64,000 bases of DNA. Origin: Nocardioides malaquae. Its GTDB lineage: Bacteria > Actinomycetota > Actinomycetes > Propionibacteriales > Nocardioidaceae. The notes under the pieces are model-generated. The model was given only the letters and a program-made list of their open reading frames with translations. It ran no database searches and was not told the origin of the DNA. The translations under genes were made by a program, and so were the position numbers. Positions 54,467 through 64,000 of the stretch are shown here, in pieces. Where the stretch lies: positions 310,001-374,000 of the forward strand of contig NZ_JADCSA010000001.1 of NCBI RefSeq assembly GCF_015070385.1. Reading direction: 5' to 3'. Each line of letters opens with the position of its first letter. Position 1 is the stretch's first letter.

Positions 54467-57400
54467 TCAGGCGGGCTCGGCGTCGCGCAGCCGTTGACTG
54501 ATCACGGCGGAGACGCCGTCTCCGCGCATGGTCACGCCGTAGAGCGCGTCCCCGACCTCCATGGTCCGTTTCTGGTGCGTGATCACGAGCAGCTGGGAGT
54601 TCTCCCGCAGCTCCTCGTAGATCTGCAGCAGGCGCCCCAGGTTGGTGTCGTCGAGGGCTGCCTCGACCTCGTCCAGGATGTAGAAGGGAGAGGGGCGCGC
54701 CTTGAAGAGCGCGACCAGGAAGGCCACGGCGACCAGCGAGCGTTCACCGCCGGAGAGCAGCGAGAGCCGCTTGACCTTCTTGCCGGGCGGGCGCGCCTCG
54801 ACCTCCACCCCCGTGGTCAGCATCGACGAGGGGTCGGTGAGCACCAGTCGCCCCTCCCCGCCGGGGAAGAGACGCGCGAAGGTCGCGTCGAAGGCCTTCT
54901 CCACGTCGGCGTAGGCCTCGGTGAAGACCTGCTCGACGCGGGCGTCGACCTCCTTGACGATCTCCATCAGGTCCTTGCGGGTGCGCTTGAGGTCGTCGAG
55001 CTGCTCGGTCAGGAACTTGTGCCGTTCCTCCATCGCCGCGAACTCCTCGAGCGCGAGCGGGTTGACCCGCCCGAGCTGGGCGAGGGCCCGCTCGGCCGAC
55101 CGGAGGCGCTTCACCTGCACCTCGCGGACGAAGGGTTCGGGCTCCGGCGCCTCCTCGCCCTCGGGCACCTCGCCGAAGAACGGGACCGCGACGTGCGGGC
55201 CGTACTCGTCGACGAGCACCTGAGGGTCGAGACCGAGCTCGTCGACCGCCTTCTCCTCGAGCTGCTCGACGCGCATGCGCTGCTGGGCGCGCGCCAGCTC
55301 GTCGCGGTGCACCGAGCTGACCAGCTCGTCGTGCTCGCGGGTGAGATCACGCAAGCGGGACCGGACGCGCAGCAGCTGCTCCTCCCGCTCGTGGCGAGCG
55401 CGCTCCACGGAGGCACGCTCCTCGGCGGCCTCGTTGACCGACGACTCGAGGGCGTGGAGCACCACCGCCACCGCGGTGCCGACCGCCTCCGCCGCGCGAC
55501 CCTCGCGCAGCAGCCGCTCGCGTCGCGCCGCCACCTTGGCCCGGTTCTCACGCTCGTTGCGGGCCTGACGGAGCAGGGCGTCGGCGCGCCCGTGCACTGC
55601 TCGCGCGCGCTCCTCGGCCGTCCGCAACGCCAGACGGGCCTCCATCTCGTGCTGTCGGGCGGCCCGTGCCGCCTCCACCAGCTCCTCGCGGCGCGTGGTG
55701 TCCGGCTCCTCCTCGGGCGCCTCCTCGGCGAGGGAGAGACGCTTCTCCAGCTCCACCAGCCCCGCCTGGTCCCGCTCCCGGGCCTCGGTGGCGGTGGCGA
55801 TCGCCCGCTCGAGCCGGTCGGCCTCCCCGCGAGCGGCGCGGGCCTGGGAGTGGTGGTGCCCGAGCTCCTCGGCGATGGCGGCCAGGGTGGCGTCGGACTC
55901 GTGGAGCCGGGCCAGGGCGACGTCGACGCGCTTCTGCGCCTCGAGCCGGCGGGCCTCGACCCCCGAGATCTCGAATCCCAACCGCTCGCCCCGGGCGGTC
56001 GCCTCGGCGAGCTGCTGCTCGGCCTCGTCGTGGGCGGCCTGCACCTCCAGGAGGCTGGGTTGGCTGGCGGAGCCGCCGTGGGCGAGGTGGGGCCCGAGGC
56101 GGTCCCCCTCGCGCGTCACGGCCACGACCTCGGGCAGCTCCTCGACGAGGCGTCGCGCGGAGGCCAGGTCGTCGACCACGGCCACCCGGTCGAGCACCCG
56201 CTCGAGCGCCCCGGACAGCTGCGTCGGCGCGGTGAGCACGTCGATCGCCCAGACCGCTCCACCGGGCAGTGCGGGCCACGCCCGCTCAGGGGCAGGGGGG
56301 CCGCCCACGAGCAGTGACGCCCTGCCGAGGTCCTCGGCGCGCAACAGCTCCATGGCACGCACCGCGGCGGCGGCGTCGGCCACCGCGACGGCGTCGGCGA
56401 CCCCACCCAGGGCGGCGGCGACCGCTGCCTCGTGGCCTGGGTGCACCGTGACGAGACCCGAGACGGCGCCCAGCAGCCCGTCGACCTCGGCCAGCAGCAG
56501 GGCACCTGCCCCGTCCTTGCGGTTGAGCCCCAGGGCGAGGGCGTCGACCCGGGCCCGCAACGCCGTCCGGTCGCGGTCGGCCTGGGTGACGGCCTCGCGC
56601 AGACGGGTCAGCTCCGCCTCCACGGCATCGAGGTCGTCGACGGCCGCCTCGTGCTCGGCGTCCAGGCCCTCCTCGCCGGCGTCCAGCCCTGCCACCTTCG
56701 TCTCGAGGGCGGTGAATTCGGCCTCGGCCCGCTCGGCACGCACCAACGCCTCGCGGCGAGCCTCAGCCAGGCGTCCGATCTCCTCGCCGGCCGCCGTCGC
56801 GCGGCTCCTGGCCGCGTTGACCTGACCGGTCAGACGGGCCAGGCCCTCCCTGGCGTCCGCAGCCGCGCGCTGCAGTGCGTGGAGGCGCCGCTCCTCCTCG
56901 CCGGCCGCGTCCTCGGCCTCGCGGCGTGCGGTGACCGCCTGCTCCAGGGCCGACCTGAGTTCCTGCACCTCGAGCGCGACGGCCTCCTCCTGCTCCCTCG
57001 CGCGCTGCGCGTCCGCCTCCAGACGGTCGGGGTCCCGGCCGGTGTCGACCTCGACGTCGGTCGACCCCTGGGCGTTGCGGAGCCGTTCGGCGGCCAGCGA
57101 CTGGGTCCCGCGGAGGCGCTCGCGCAGGCCCGAGAGAGCGAACCAGGTCTCCTGGGCGGCCGCCAGCATCGGGAGGTCCTCGCGCAGGGAGGCCTCGAGC
57201 TGGGCCTCGACGTCGCGCACCCGGGCCAGCTCCGCCTCGACCTCGGCGCGCCGTTCGACGAGGACCGTCTCGTCGGCCAGCTCCTGCTCGAGCACCGTGC
57301 GAGCCGTCACCAGGTCGTCGGCAGCGATCCGGGCGCGGGCGTCCCGCACCTCCGCCTGCACGGTGGCGGCGCGACGGGCGATCTCGGCCTGGCGCCCGAG

Positions 57401-58012
57401 CGGCTTGAGCTGGCGCCGCAGCTCGACCAGCAGGTCGGCGAGCCGGGTCAGGTTGCCCTCGGTGGAGGCGAGCTTGCGCAGCGCCTTCTCCTTGCGCTTG
57501 CGGTGCTTGAGGACGCCGGCGGCCTCCTCGATGAAGCCGCGCCGGTCCTCCGGGGTGGCGTGCAGGATCGAGTCGAGCTGGCCCTGGCCGACGATGACGT
57601 GCATCTCCCGGCCGATGCCGGAGTCGCTGAGCAGGTCCTGGACGTCGAGCAGCCGACAGGCGGTGCCGTTGATCGCGTACTCCGAGCCGCCGTTGCGGAA
57701 CATCGTCCGGCTGATGGTGACCTCGGAGTAGTCGATCGGCAGCGCGCCGTCGGAGTTGTCGATGGTCAGCTGCACCTCTGCGCGGCCCAGCGGCGGGCGA
57801 CCGGAGGTGCCGGCGAAGATGACGTCCTCCATCTTGCCGCCGCGCAACGACTTGGCGCCCTGCTCGCCCATCACCCAGGCGAGGGCGTCCACGACGTTGG
57901 ACTTGCCCGACCCGTTGGGTCCGACGATGCAGGTGATGCCGGGCTCGAGGTGGAGGGTCGTGGCGGACGCGAAGGACTTGAACCCCTTCAGGGTCAGGCT
58001 CTTCAGGTACAC
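54467..58012 (-). CDS. smc: Chromosome segregation ATPase SMC
   Basis: Condensin core protein that extrudes DNA loops. The 1181-residue protein has the N-terminal head with Walker A GPNGSGKSNVVDAL near 34 and a first long coiled coil from about 170 to 490. The hinge spans about 500-665 (ALGGVADAVAVAD), followed by the second coiled coil. The C-terminal head carries the signature LSGGERSLVAVAFL near 1080 and Walker B ILDEVEAALDD near 1110. The GTG at 58012 gives the family start YLKSLTLKGFKSFAS and follows a GGAGGAG SD. scpA/scpB are not in the window. Confidence 0.98.
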   Translation of the reverse strand: MYLKSLTLKGFKSFASATTLHLEPGITCIVGPNGSGKSNVVDALAWVMGEQGAKSLRGGKMEDVIFAGTSGRPPLGRAEVQLTIDNSDGALPIDYSEVTISRTMFRNGGSEYAINGTACRLLDVQDLLSDSGIGREMHVIVGQGQLDSILHATPEDRRGFIEEAAGVLKHRKRKEKALRKLASTEGNLTRLADLLVELRRQLKPLGRQAEIARRAATVQAEVRDARARIAADDLVTARTVLEQELADETVLVERRAEVEAELARVRDVEAQLEASLREDLPMLAAAQETWFALSGLRERLRGTQSLAAERLRNAQGSTDVEVDTGRDPDRLEADAQRAREQEEAVALEVQELRSALEQAVTARREAEDAAGEEERRLHALQRAAADAREGLARLTGQVNAARSRATAAGEEIGRLAEARREALVRAERAEAEFTALETKVAGLDAGEEGLDAEHEAAVDDLDAVEAELTRLREAVTQADRDRTALRARVDALALGLNRKDGAGALLLAEVDGLLGAVSGLVTVHPGHEAAVAAALGGVADAVAVADAAAAVRAMELLRAEDLGRASLLVGGPPAPERAWPALPGGAVWAIDVLTAPTQLSGALERVLDRVAVVDDLASARRLVEELPEVVAVTREGDRLGPHLAHGGSASQPSLLEVQAAHDEAEQQLAEATARGERLGFEISGVEARRLEAQKRVDVALARLHESDATLAAIAEELGHHHSQARAARGEADRLERAIATATEARERDQAGLVELEKRLSLAEEAPEEEPDTTRREELVEAARAARQHEMEARLALRTAEERARAVHGRADALLRQARNERENRAKVAARRERLLREGRAAEAVGTAVAVVLHALESSVNEAAEERASVERARHEREEQLLRVRSRLRDLTREHDELVSSVHRDELARAQQRMRVEQLEEKAVDELGLDPQVLVDEYGPHVAVPFFGEVPEGEEAPEPEPFVREVQVKRLRSAERALAQLGRVNPLALEEFAAMEERHKFLTEQLDDLKRTRKDLMEIVKEVDARVEQVFTEAYADVEKAFDATFARLFPGGEGRLVLTDPSSMLTTGVEVEARPPGKKVKRLSLLSGGERSLVAVAFLVALFKARPSPFYILDEVEAALDDTNLGRLLQIYEELRENSQLLVITHQKRTMEVGDALYGVTMRGDGVSAVISQRLRDAEPA

Positions 58013-58056
58013 CCGTGTCTCCTCCACGTCCCGACGCCGGCACGGCGCGGGTCAGA

Positions 58057-58062
58057 GACTAC
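58057..58062 (-). promoter_or_regulatory. -10 element for smc
   Basis: TAGTCT on the minus strand, about 44 nt upstream of the smc GTG. This leaves room for the GGAGGAG SD, so this gene is not leaderless. Confidence 0.4.
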
Positions 58063-58103
58063 CGCTCCGCCTCCCCCGTGGGGCGGCGGAGAAGGGCGAC
58101 GTC

Positions 58104-58295
58104 TCAGGCGGGGAGCATCTCCTGCTCCATCAGCGTGGTCGTCTCGATGTCGCGGAGGCGGTCGTTCTCCTGCTGCAGTCGCAGGACGAGGGTCTCCAGC
58201 TCGCTGACGCGCAGACGCAGACGGGCGTTCTCGGAGGTGAGTCGGTGGACACCGCGCGTGTCGGAAGGGAGGTGTCCGAGGAGGGCCTTGGCCAT
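58104..58295 (-). CDS. 63-residue coiled-coil microprotein
   Basis: MAKALLGHLPSDTR begins a short protein whose centre (SENARLRLRVSELETLVLRLQQENDRLRD, in parts near residues 21-50) has a clean leucine heptad pattern, so it should form a coiled coil. Similar MAKALLG proteins occur in other actinobacteria as far as I recall; the function is unknown. The ATG has a GAAAGG SD, and a TTGACC-17-GACTCT promoter lies 49-77 nt upstream, so it is a self-standing gene. It lies 91 nt before smc, itself a coiled-coil protein. Confidence 0.8.
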   Translation of the reverse strand: MAKALLGHLPSDTRGVHRLTSENARLRLRVSELETLVLRLQQENDRLRDIETTTLMEQEMLPA

Positions 58296-58343
58296 CAGGA
58301 ACCTTTCACAGGAAGAGGGCTGGGCCCGACAGGGCCGTGTTCC

Positions 58344-58372
58344 AGAGTCCCACCGTCGACGGGCGGGGTCAA
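58344..58372 (-). promoter_or_regulatory. Promoter of the coiled-coil microprotein gene
   Basis: TTGACC (58372-58367), 17-bp spacer and GACTCT (58349-58344) on the minus strand. This is the best -35 hexamer I found in the window. It lies within the 102-bp gap after mutM. Confidence 0.45.
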
Positions 58373-58397
58373 TTCCGCGTCGCGTCGCCGCGCAGCC

Positions 58398-59258
58398 TCA
58401 GCCCGTCCCGCTGCGCCGACGCCGCGGGACCGGCTGGCAGGTGGGGCAGAAGTAGGAGGAGCGGTTCATGAAGGCGACCCGCCGGATCGCCGTGCCGCAC
58501 CGCTCGCACGGCTCGTCCTCACGGCCGTACGCGTGCAGGCTGCGGTCGAAGTAGCCCGACTCGCCGTTGACGTTGACGTAGAGCGCGTCGAAGCTCGTGC
58601 CGCCCTGCTCCAGCGCCTGCAGCATCACCGACCGCGCCCGGTCCAGCACCTCCAGCGCCTGGGCCCGCGTGAGCCGGTCACCGGGCCGCTCCCCGTGCAC
58701 CCGGGCGAGCCAGAGCGCCTCGTCGGCGTAGATGTTGCCGACCCCCGAGACCAGGGTCTGGTCGAGCAGCTGCCGCTTCACCGCGCTCCCCCGCCGCCGG
58801 ATCCGCCGACCCACCTCCTCCGCGTCGAACGCGGGGTCGAGGGGGTCGCGGGCGATGTGCGCGATCTCGGTGGGCAGCTCGGCGCCGCCGGGGGCGAAGG
58901 AGAGACCGCCGAACATCCGCTGGTCGACGAAACGCAACTCAGCCCCGGAGTCGAGGGCGAACCGGACCCGGAGGTGCCGCTCCGCAGGAGCGTGCGGGGT
59001 CTTGACGAGCATCTGCCCGCTCATGCCGAGGTGGCCGAGCACGGCGTCGGTGTCGTCGAGGGCGAGCCAGAAGTACTTGCCGCGGCGCGACACCGCGGTG
59101 ACCGTACGCCCGGTGACCGCCCGCGCGAATCCCTCGGGCCCCGTGGGGTCGCGGCGCAGCGGACGGGCGTGCAGCACCTCGACGCCCGTCACCCGGGCGC
59201 CGACGACGTGGGCCTCCAGGCCCCGTCGGACCACCTCGACCTCGGGCAGCTCCGGCAC
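58398..59258 (-). CDS. mutM: Formamidopyrimidine-DNA glycosylase
   Basis: Base-excision repair enzyme removing 8-oxoguanine and formamidopyrimidines. The catalytic N-terminal Pro-Glu is in [16 protein letters not shown]. Lys/helix motifs include [12 protein letters not shown] near 59-70. The helix-two-turn-helix is [20 protein letters not shown] near 165-184, and the zinc finger [11 protein letters not shown] with CPTCQ lies near 247-276. The GTG start follows the rnc stop by 3 nt. rnc-mutM pairing is widespread in high-GC Gram-positives. Confidence 0.97.
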   Translation of the reverse strand: MPELPEVEVVRRGLEAHVVGARVTGVEVLHARPLRRDPTGPEGFARAVTGRTVTAVSRRGKYFWLALDDTDAVLGHLGMSGQMLVKTPHAPAERHLRVRFALDSGAELRFVDQRMFGGLSFAPGGAELPTEIAHIARDPLDPAFDAEEVGRRIRRRGSAVKRQLLDQTLVSGVGNIYADEALWLARVHGERPGDRLTRAQALEVLDRARSVMLQALEQGGTSFDALYVNVNGESGYFDRSLHAYGREDEPCERCGTAIRRVAFMNRSSYFCPTCQPVPRRRRSGTG

Positions 59259-59261
59259 GGC

Positions 59262-60035
59262 TCAGGAAGCCGGGACGCCGTCGGAGGCGGCGGTCTCCTC
59301 GGCGTCGCGCAGCGCGTGGGCCTCGGTGATCTCGCCGTAGGCCGTCTGGGCCGCTGCCTGCTCGGCCTCCTTCTTCGACCGACCGGTGCCGTGCCCGTAG
59401 AGGTCACCGCCGACGCGCACCTGGGCGGTGAAGGTCTTCTGGTGGTCGGGACCCTCGTCGGAGATGACGTACTCCGGGACCCCGAGGTTGTGCGAGGCGG
59501 CCAGCTCCTGCAACGACGTCTTCCAGTCGAGGCCCGCGCCCATGTCGGCGGCCGCCTCCATCAGCGGGTCGAAGAGGCGGTGCACGACGGCAGAGGACTC
59601 CTCGATGCCGCCGGAGAGGTGGATGGCGCCGATGACCGCCTCGACGGTGTCGGAGAGGATCGAGGCCTTCTCCCGACCGCCCGTCGACTCCTCACCCCGC
59701 CCGAGCTTGATGTGCTCACCCAGCCCGATCGAGCGGGCGACCTCGGCCAGGGCGCGCGCGTTGACCACGGCGGCACGCAGCTTCGCCAACCGTCCCTCGG
59801 AGAGGTCGGGGTGGGTGGTGTACAGCGTCTCGGTGACCACGACGCCGAGCACCGAGTCGCCGAGGAACTCCAGGCGCTCGTTGGTCGGCAGACCGCCGTT
59901 CTCGTAGGCGTACGAGCGGTGGGTCAGGGCGCGGTCGAGCAGCTCGGGGTCCAGGACTGGATCCCCGAGCTGCTCGCGCAGACGCTCGGTGCTCAGGACC
60001 TTCGGCCGGTCAGAGGACCTGACGACGCGCGGCAC
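59262..60035 (-). CDS. rnc: Ribonuclease III
   Basis: Double-strand-specific endoribonuclease that processes pre-rRNA and regulatory hairpins. The catalytic signature [13 protein letters not shown] lies near residue 52; [26 protein letters not shown] near 112-137 holds the second acidic pair. A C-terminal dsRNA-binding domain spans about 165-235. The start is uncertain: GTG at 60035 is the nearest legal start but overlaps rpmF by 26 bp, and the family N-terminus ([10 protein letters not shown]) begins just after a CTG at 59996. 257 residues with the GTG. Confidence 0.95.
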   Translation of the reverse strand: MPRVVRSSDRPKVLSTERLREQLGDPVLDPELLDRALTHRSYAYENGGLPTNERLEFLGDSVLGVVVTETLYTTHPDLSEGRLAKLRAAVVNARALAEVARSIGLGEHIKLGRGEESTGGREKASILSDTVEAVIGAIHLSGGIEESSAVVHRLFDPLMEAAADMGAGLDWKTSLQELAASHNLGVPEYVISDEGPDHQKTFTAQVRVGGDLYGHGTGRSKKEAEQAAAQTAYGEITEAHALRDAEETAASDGVPAS

Positions 60036-60195
60036 GCGCGCCGTACTGGCCACACTCGCCGCACGCACGGTGCGGGAGGTGCTTGGCGTCGCACGCCGGG
60101 TTGGCGCAGTTCACCAGCACAGGGGCGACAGCCTTCCACTGCGAGCGACGGTGGCGCGTGTTGCTGCGCGACATCTTCCGCTTCGGAACAGCCAC
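60010..60195 (-). CDS. rpmF: 50S ribosomal protein L32 (zinc-ribbon form)
   Basis: A 61-residue protein starting [19 protein letters not shown]. Four Cys (NCANPAC and RACGECG) make the zinc ribbon, so this is the Zn-containing paralogue rather than a Cys-free one. GTG with a GAGGAG SD. It follows yceD, its standard partner, by 63 nt, and overlaps the probable rnc start. Confidence 0.97.
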   Translation of the reverse strand: MAVPKRKMSRSNTRHRRSQWKAVAPVLVNCANPACDAKHLPHRACGECGQYGARAARRQVL

Positions 60196-60258
60196 TGTTT
60201 TCTCCTCATGCCTGGGCCGCGAGGGCCACTTGCTTCTCGCCCGGTCGGTCGACCGGTC

Positions 60259-60822
60259 TCAGTCTTCGTCCTGCTCGTCCTGCTGGAGGGCCTGCAGGCC
60301 GGCCCATCGCGGGTCGATCGCAGCCTCGTGCCCGTGGTCGGGGTCGTCCGCGAGCCGGGCGCCACACTCGACGCACAACCCGGGACAGTCGTCCTGGCAC
60401 AGCGGCTGGAAGGGTAGTGCAAGCACCACCGCGTCCCGCAGCAGGGGCTCGAGGTCGAGCAGGTCGTCCTCGAGCTTGCTGACCTCGTCGTCCAAGTCCT
60501 CGTCGGACTGGTCGTGCCGGATGTCGTCGTACACGTACAGCTCCTGGAGGTCGACGACGATCTCGTCCTCGATCGACTCCAGGCAGCGCACGCACTCGCC
60601 GACGAGCGTGGCTTGCGCCGTGCCCGTCACCAGCACGCCCTCCATGACCGCCTCGAGCCGCAGGTCCAGGTGGACCTGCTCCCCGGGGGGGACGTGGAGA
60701 ACTTCGATGCCCAGCTCTGTCGGCGCCTCGACGTCGCGGACCAGCTCACGTTGGACCCCCGGGCGGCGGCCGAGCTCGCGAGTGTCGAGCACGAGCGGCG
60801 CTCTCGGGTCCAGACTGCTCAC
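60259..60822 (-). CDS. yceD: YceD/DUF177-family protein
   Basis: 187-residue member of the DUF177 family, linked to 23S rRNA/50S biogenesis through conserved pairing with rpmF. SSLDPRAPLVLDTRELGRRPG begins the protein. A pair of CxxC motifs, GECVRCLES near residues 75-83 and QDDCPGLCVECGARLAD near 141-157, is characteristic. The C-terminus is acidic. The GTG at 60822 is chosen because the only earlier in-frame start, TTG at 60858, would lie within the -10 hexamer. Confidence 0.93.
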   Translation of the reverse strand: MSSLDPRAPLVLDTRELGRRPGVQRELVRDVEAPTELGIEVLHVPPGEQVHLDLRLEAVMEGVLVTGTAQATLVGECVRCLESIEDEIVVDLQELYVYDDIRHDQSDEDLDDEVSKLEDDLLDLEPLLRDAVVLALPFQPLCQDDCPGLCVECGARLADDPDHGHEAAIDPRWAGLQALQQDEQDED

Positions 60823-60857
60823 TGACCACTTTCGTTTCGGCGCAACAGAACCAGCCA

Positions 60858-60863
60858 AGCCTA
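60858..60863 (-). promoter_or_regulatory. -10 element of yceD-rpmF
   Basis: TAGGCT on the minus strand, 35 nt upstream of the GTG at 60822. It would start the yceD-rpmF-rnc-mutM transcript with a leader of about 28 nt. Confidence 0.45.
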
Positions 60864-60899
60864 ACCGTCCCCACCGCGACGGGGCAAAACTGGGTGGCC

Positions 60900-61388
60900 T
60901 CAGCCCCGCTCGGCCAGGCGCGCGGTCAGCCGCTCCAGCACGAAGGCGGGCAGGAAGGCGGCCACGTCCCCACCCAGTCCGGCCACCTCCTTCACCAGGC
61001 TGGAGGAGACGAACGCGTACTGGGGGTCGGTGGCCACGAAGACCGTCTCGACCCCGGCGAGGTGCGCGTTCATCTGGGCCATCGGGAGCTCGTACTCGAA
61101 GTCGCCGGCGGCGCGCAGACCCTTGACGATCGCGTGCACGTCCTCGGCGACGCAGAAGTCGGTCAGCAGACCGGTGAACCCCGCCACCCGCACGTTGGGC
61201 AGGTCGGCGACCGCCTCGCGCAGCATCTCGATGCGCTCCTGCGGGTCGAAGAGGCGGCTCTTGGAGGGGTTGGTGCCGGTCGCCACCACGACCTCGTCGA
61301 AGAGCCCCGCCGCCCGACGGAAGATGTCGAGGTGACCGTTCGTCACGGGGTCGAACGACCCGGGGCAGACAGCACGACGCACGCTCAC
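60900..61388 (-). CDS. coaD: Phosphopantetheine adenylyltransferase
   Basis: Penultimate enzyme of CoA synthesis. The 162-residue protein has [19 protein letters not shown] near residues 8-26 (the T/HxGH nucleotidyltransferase motif), [14 protein letters not shown] near 43-56, and the later [15 protein letters not shown] near 127-141. The GTG at 61388 overlaps the rsmD stop as GTGA, so rsmD-coaD are coupled, the usual pair. Confidence 0.97.
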   Translation of the reverse strand: MSVRRAVCPGSFDPVTNGHLDIFRRAAGLFDEVVVATGTNPSKSRLFDPQERIEMLREAVADLPNVRVAGFTGLLTDFCVAEDVHAIVKGLRAAGDFEYELPMAQMNAHLAGVETVFVATDPQYAFVSSSLVKEVAGLGGDVAAFLPAFVLERLTARLAERG

Positions 61389-62005
61389 TCCTCCTCGACG
61401 GTCGGGGCGGTGAGGTGCTCGGGCTCGCCCTCCGGCTCGTCCCGCTCGTCGGCGTGACCGTACCAAAGCACGGTCTCCCCGTACTTCTTCCGGCGCCGCT
61501 CCACCAGGCCCGCCGGCCAGACCGGTCCGGGCGAGCGTGAGCCCCGCTCCACGACCACCAGGGCTCCGGGCACCAACCACCCGTGACGCACCAGGGCCAG
61601 CAGGTCCTCCTCCACCCGTGCGGTCTCCAGCGGGTAGGGCGGGTCGGAGAAGACCACGTCGTAGGGGGCCGCCGGCGGCGTCCCGAGGACGGCGGCGACC
61701 GACGCGGCGCGCACGTCGGCGTGGGCGAAGTCCAGCGCGCCGGCGTTGGACCGGATGAGGGACGCGGTCCGCCGGTCCTGCTCGACCAGCGTCACGACGC
61801 CCGCACCCCGCGACCACGCCTCGAGCCCCACGGCGCCCGACCCGGCGTACAGGTCGAGGAAGCGCAGGCCGTCGAGCGGACCGCACCACGCCTCGACGGC
61901 CGAGAAGAGCGCCTCGCGCACCCGGTCGCTCGTCGGGCGGGTCAGCTGGCCGCGAGGCGTGGTCAGGCGCCGCCCACCGGCACGGCCTCCGATGATGCGT
62001 GTCAT
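61385..62005 (-). CDS. rsmD: 16S rRNA (guanine-966-N2)-methyltransferase
   Basis: SAM-dependent methyltransferase of 206 residues. [12 protein letters not shown] at the start and [18 protein letters not shown] near 23-40 are family-specific. The SAM motif I is [19 protein letters not shown] near 50-68, and the catalytic motif IV SDPPY lies near 129. The C-terminal 20 residues are acidic. The ATG overlaps the recG stop as ATGA. Confidence 0.96.
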   Translation of the reverse strand: MTRIIGGRAGGRRLTTPRGQLTRPTSDRVREALFSAVEAWCGPLDGLRFLDLYAGSGAVGLEAWSRGAGVVTLVEQDRRTASLIRSNAGALDFAHADVRAASVAAVLGTPPAAPYDVVFSDPPYPLETARVEEDLLALVRHGWLVPGALVVVERGSRSPGPVWPAGLVERRRKKYGETVLWYGHADERDEPEGEPEHLTAPTVEEE

Positions 62006-64000
62006 GCCTTCTCCAGGTAGTCCGAGCTCGCGCTGGCCTCGATCTGCGTCACCCGCTGCGCCAGCACCGGCGCGGCGGCGAGGTCGGGGTCGGCCTCCAG
62101 CAGGCGCTCGGCCTCCTCGCGCGCCGCGACGATCGTCCGCTCGTCGCGCAGCACCCGCAGCGTGACGAGGCTCGAGCGGAACCCGCTCTGGTCGGCCCCC
62201 AGCACGTCGCCCTCGCGGCGCTGCTCGAGGTCGACCCGGCTGAGCTCGAACCCGTCGGTCGTCGCGGCGACCGCGGCCAGGCGTTCCCGCGCCGGCGTCT
62301 GCGCCTCCGCACGGGTCACCAGCAGGCACAGCCCGGGCAGACCACCCCGGCCGACCCGGCCACGGAGCTGGTGGAGCTGCGAGATGCCGAACCGGTCGGC
62401 GTCCATGACGACGATCGTGGTCGCGTTGGCCACGTCGACGCCCACCTCGATCACCGTGGTGGCCACCAGCACGTCGACCTCGCCGGCCGCGAAGCGGCGC
62501 ATCACCGTGTCCTTCTCCTCGGGCGAGAGCCGACCGTGCAGCACCTCCACGCGCACCCCGGCGAGCGGTCCAGCCCGCAGCTGCGGCGCCAGGTCCTCCA
62601 CCGCCGTCAGGGGTTGGGCCGGCGCCCGCGGGGCCGCACCCTCGGCACCGGAGTCCGGGTCGGCGGGCGCGTCGCTCTCCCCCACCTCCTGCTCGTCGCC
62701 GACGATGCGGGGGCACACGACGTACGCCTGGTGGCCCGCCGCCACCTCCTCCGCGACGCGCTGCCAGACCCGCTCCTCCCAGTGGGGCTGCTCGGCCAGG
62801 GGGGCGACGTGGGTGGCGATGGGGGCCCGTCCCGCCGGGAGCTCGCGCAGCACCGAGGTCTCCAGGTCTCCGAAGACCGTCATCGCGACGGTCCGAGGGA
62901 TGGGGGTCGCCGTCATGACCAGGACATGGGGCGGCGAGCTCGCCTTGCCGGTCAGGGCGGAGCGCTGCTCCACCCCGAACCGGTGCTGCTCGTCGACCAC
63001 GACGAGGCCCAGGTCGAAGAAGGTGACCTCGTCCTCGAGGAGCGCGTGGGTCCCGACCACGATCCCCGCCTCCCCCGTCGCGATGTCGAGCATGGCCGCC
63101 TGGCGCTGCGCCCGTCCCATGGAGCCGGTGAGCAGGGTGACCCGGGTGGCGTCCTCGGCACCACCCAGCATCCCGCCGCCGGCCAGGTCTCCGAGCATCG
63201 CGGTGATCGAGCGGTGGTGCTGCTGGGCCAGCACCTCCGTGGGGGCCAGCAGCACGGCCTGGCCGCCCGAGTCGACCACGCGCAGCATCGCTCGCAGGGC
63301 GACGACCGTCTTGCCCGACCCGACCTCACCCTGCAGCAGGCGGTTCATCGGGTGGGGACGGGCGAGCTCGGCCTCGAGGACCGCACCGACCTTCCGCTGC
63401 CCGGCGGTCAGGTCGAAGGGCAGCCGCGCGTCGAAGTGCTCCAGCAACCGGCCTTGACCACCGGTCCGGGCCTGCGCACCGAGGCTGCGCTGGGCGGCGC
63501 GGCGACGCGCCAGCACCAGCTGCAGCACCAGGGCCTCGGCGAACCGGAACCGTCGACGGGCCGCGTGCACCTGGTCCATGTCGTCGGGCGCGTGGATCCA
63601 GCGCAGCGCCGTCATCACGTCGGGCAGGTCGTGCCTGCCGCGCACCTCCTCGGGCAGCTCCTCCTCCACCCCCGAGACGAGGTCGAGGGCCACCGCCACG
63701 GTCTTCTGCAGGTCCCACGAGTAGAGCTTGGCGGTCAACGGGTAGACCGGCATCAGACCCTTGAGGCTCGCGGCGAGCGTCTCGTCGGGCCCCCCTTCGC
63801 CGTCACCGCGCCCGAAGATGACCACGTGCGGCTGGGCGAGCTGCCAACGACTGTTGAAGCGCTGCACCTTGCCGCTGAAGAGGCCGCGCGACCCCACGGC
63901 CATCCGGGCCTGCTCCCGCTCGGCCATCGTGCGGTGCGGCAGGAACCAGGTGGCGGTGAACTCGGGCCCCTGGGTCACGACCCTCACCTCGACCCGGTGC
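62002..64000 (-). CDS. recG: ATP-dependent DNA helicase RecG, 5' end beyond the window
   Basis: Reverses stalled replication forks and processes branched DNA. About 665 residues are visible of a family of about 700-750, so roughly the first 60-90 residues of the wedge domain are missing. Visible (counted from 63999): part of the wedge/OB domain ([17 protein letters not shown]), Walker [15 protein letters not shown] near 220, DEQHRFG near 335, [10 protein letters not shown] near 360, and the motif VI region [13 protein letters not shown] near 550. The start codon is outside the window. The gene feeds into rsmD-coaD by overlap. Confidence 0.97.
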   Translation of the reverse strand, partial: HRVEVRVVTQGPEFTATWFLPHRTMAEREQARMAVGSRGLFSGKVQRFNSRWQLAQPHVVIFGRGDGEGGPDETLAASLKGLMPVYPLTAKLYSWDLQKTVAVALDLVSGVEEELPEEVRGRHDLPDVMTALRWIHAPDDMDQVHAARRRFRFAEALVLQLVLARRRAAQRSLGAQARTGGQGRLLEHFDARLPFDLTAGQRKVGAVLEAELARPHPMNRLLQGEVGSGKTVVALRAMLRVVDSGGQAVLLAPTEVLAQQHHRSITAMLGDLAGGGMLGGAEDATRVTLLTGSMGRAQRQAAMLDIATGEAGIVVGTHALLEDEVTFFDLGLVVVDEQHRFGVEQRSALTGKASSPPHVLVMTATPIPRTVAMTVFGDLETSVLRELPAGRAPIATHVAPLAEQPHWEERVWQRVAEEVAAGHQAYVVCPRIVGDEQEVGESDAPADPDSGAEGAAPRAPAQPLTAVEDLAPQLRAGPLAGVRVEVLHGRLSPEEKDTVMRRFAAGEVDVLVATTVIEVGVDVANATTIVVMDADRFGISQLHQLRGRVGRGGLPGLCLLVTRAEAQTPARERLAAVAATTDGFELSRVDLEQRREGDVLGADQSGFRSSLVTLRVLRDERTIVAAREEAERLLEADPDLAAAPVLAQRVTQIEASASSDYLEKA

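Noticed and set aside
60825..60858. TTG start for yceD at 60858
   Set aside because: It would lie inside the TAGGCT -10 element, upstream of transcription start. The GTG at 60822 matches the family N-terminus.

Overview
This window looks like a chromosomal core segment of a high-GC actinobacterium. Codon use is strongly G/C-ending, GTG starts are frequent, and several families are actinobacterial in character: DUF2469 next to rnhB, DUF4439, a Rip1-like site-2 protease, an FtsY with an N-terminal membrane anchor, and YlxR between nusA and infB. Protein sequences and gene order recall Nocardioidaceae (Nocardioides-like); that placement is inference from memory of the families, not a database result. 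Almost every gene is on the minus strand, so the biological reading order runs from 64000 down to 1. I see no rRNA, tRNA, CRISPR array, transposase, prophage or defence island.

Read in transcription order on the minus strand. 64000-59000: recG (start lies beyond the window), rsmD, coaD, yceD, rpmF, rnc and mutM, covering DNA repair, rRNA maturation and CoA synthesis. 58300-45000: a 63-residue coiled-coil microprotein with its own promoter, smc, ftsY, a large glycosyltransferase, amt-glnB-glnD, ffh and a small NYN/PIN-like protein. This combines the SRP pathway with nitrogen sensing, and a palindrome plus a GlnR-like box lie upstream of amt. 44800-38000: a divergent GtrA/amidohydrolase pair, then rpsP-khpA, an ABC1 kinase, rimM, a TrmD fused to a GNAT acetyltransferase, rplS and lepB. 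37300-31300: rnhB-DUF2469, yraN-comM-dprA (DNA processing), xerC and a convergent M23 peptidase.

31200-25300: rpsB-tsf-pyrH-frr-cdsA, a small membrane protein and rlmN. 25300-19300: a LOG-family nucleotide-binding protein, a secreted M1 aminopeptidase, a propionyl/acetyl-CoA synthetase and a plus-strand metZ. 19300-12900: dxr-rip1-ispG-GNAT-proS, i.e. two MEP-pathway steps around a membrane protease. 12600-11500: two plus-strand ferritin-like proteins, one a lipoprotein. 11500-3700: rimP-nusA-ylxR-infB-rbfA-truB-ribF, the classic transcription/translation operon, with a plus-strand degenerate phosphatase-like gene between nusA and ylxR. 3650-1: an unrecognised secreted protein, rpsO and the start of pnp, whose 3' end is cut by the window edge.

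The window is mostly housekeeping. The points that merit attention are: eleven genes with a TAnnnT hexamer 6-7 nt before the start codon, which implies leaderless mRNAs; a chain of three overlapping mini-ORFs in front of infB; the TrmD-GNAT fusion; a 15-bp tandem repeat running through the stop codon of the CoA synthetase; a 36-bp divergent promoter space; and the nitrogen-control region upstream of amt. Start codons were chosen from family N-termini, Shine-Dalgarno (SD) sequences, leaderless -10 elements and overlaps with upstream genes. Several therefore lie inside longer open frames.
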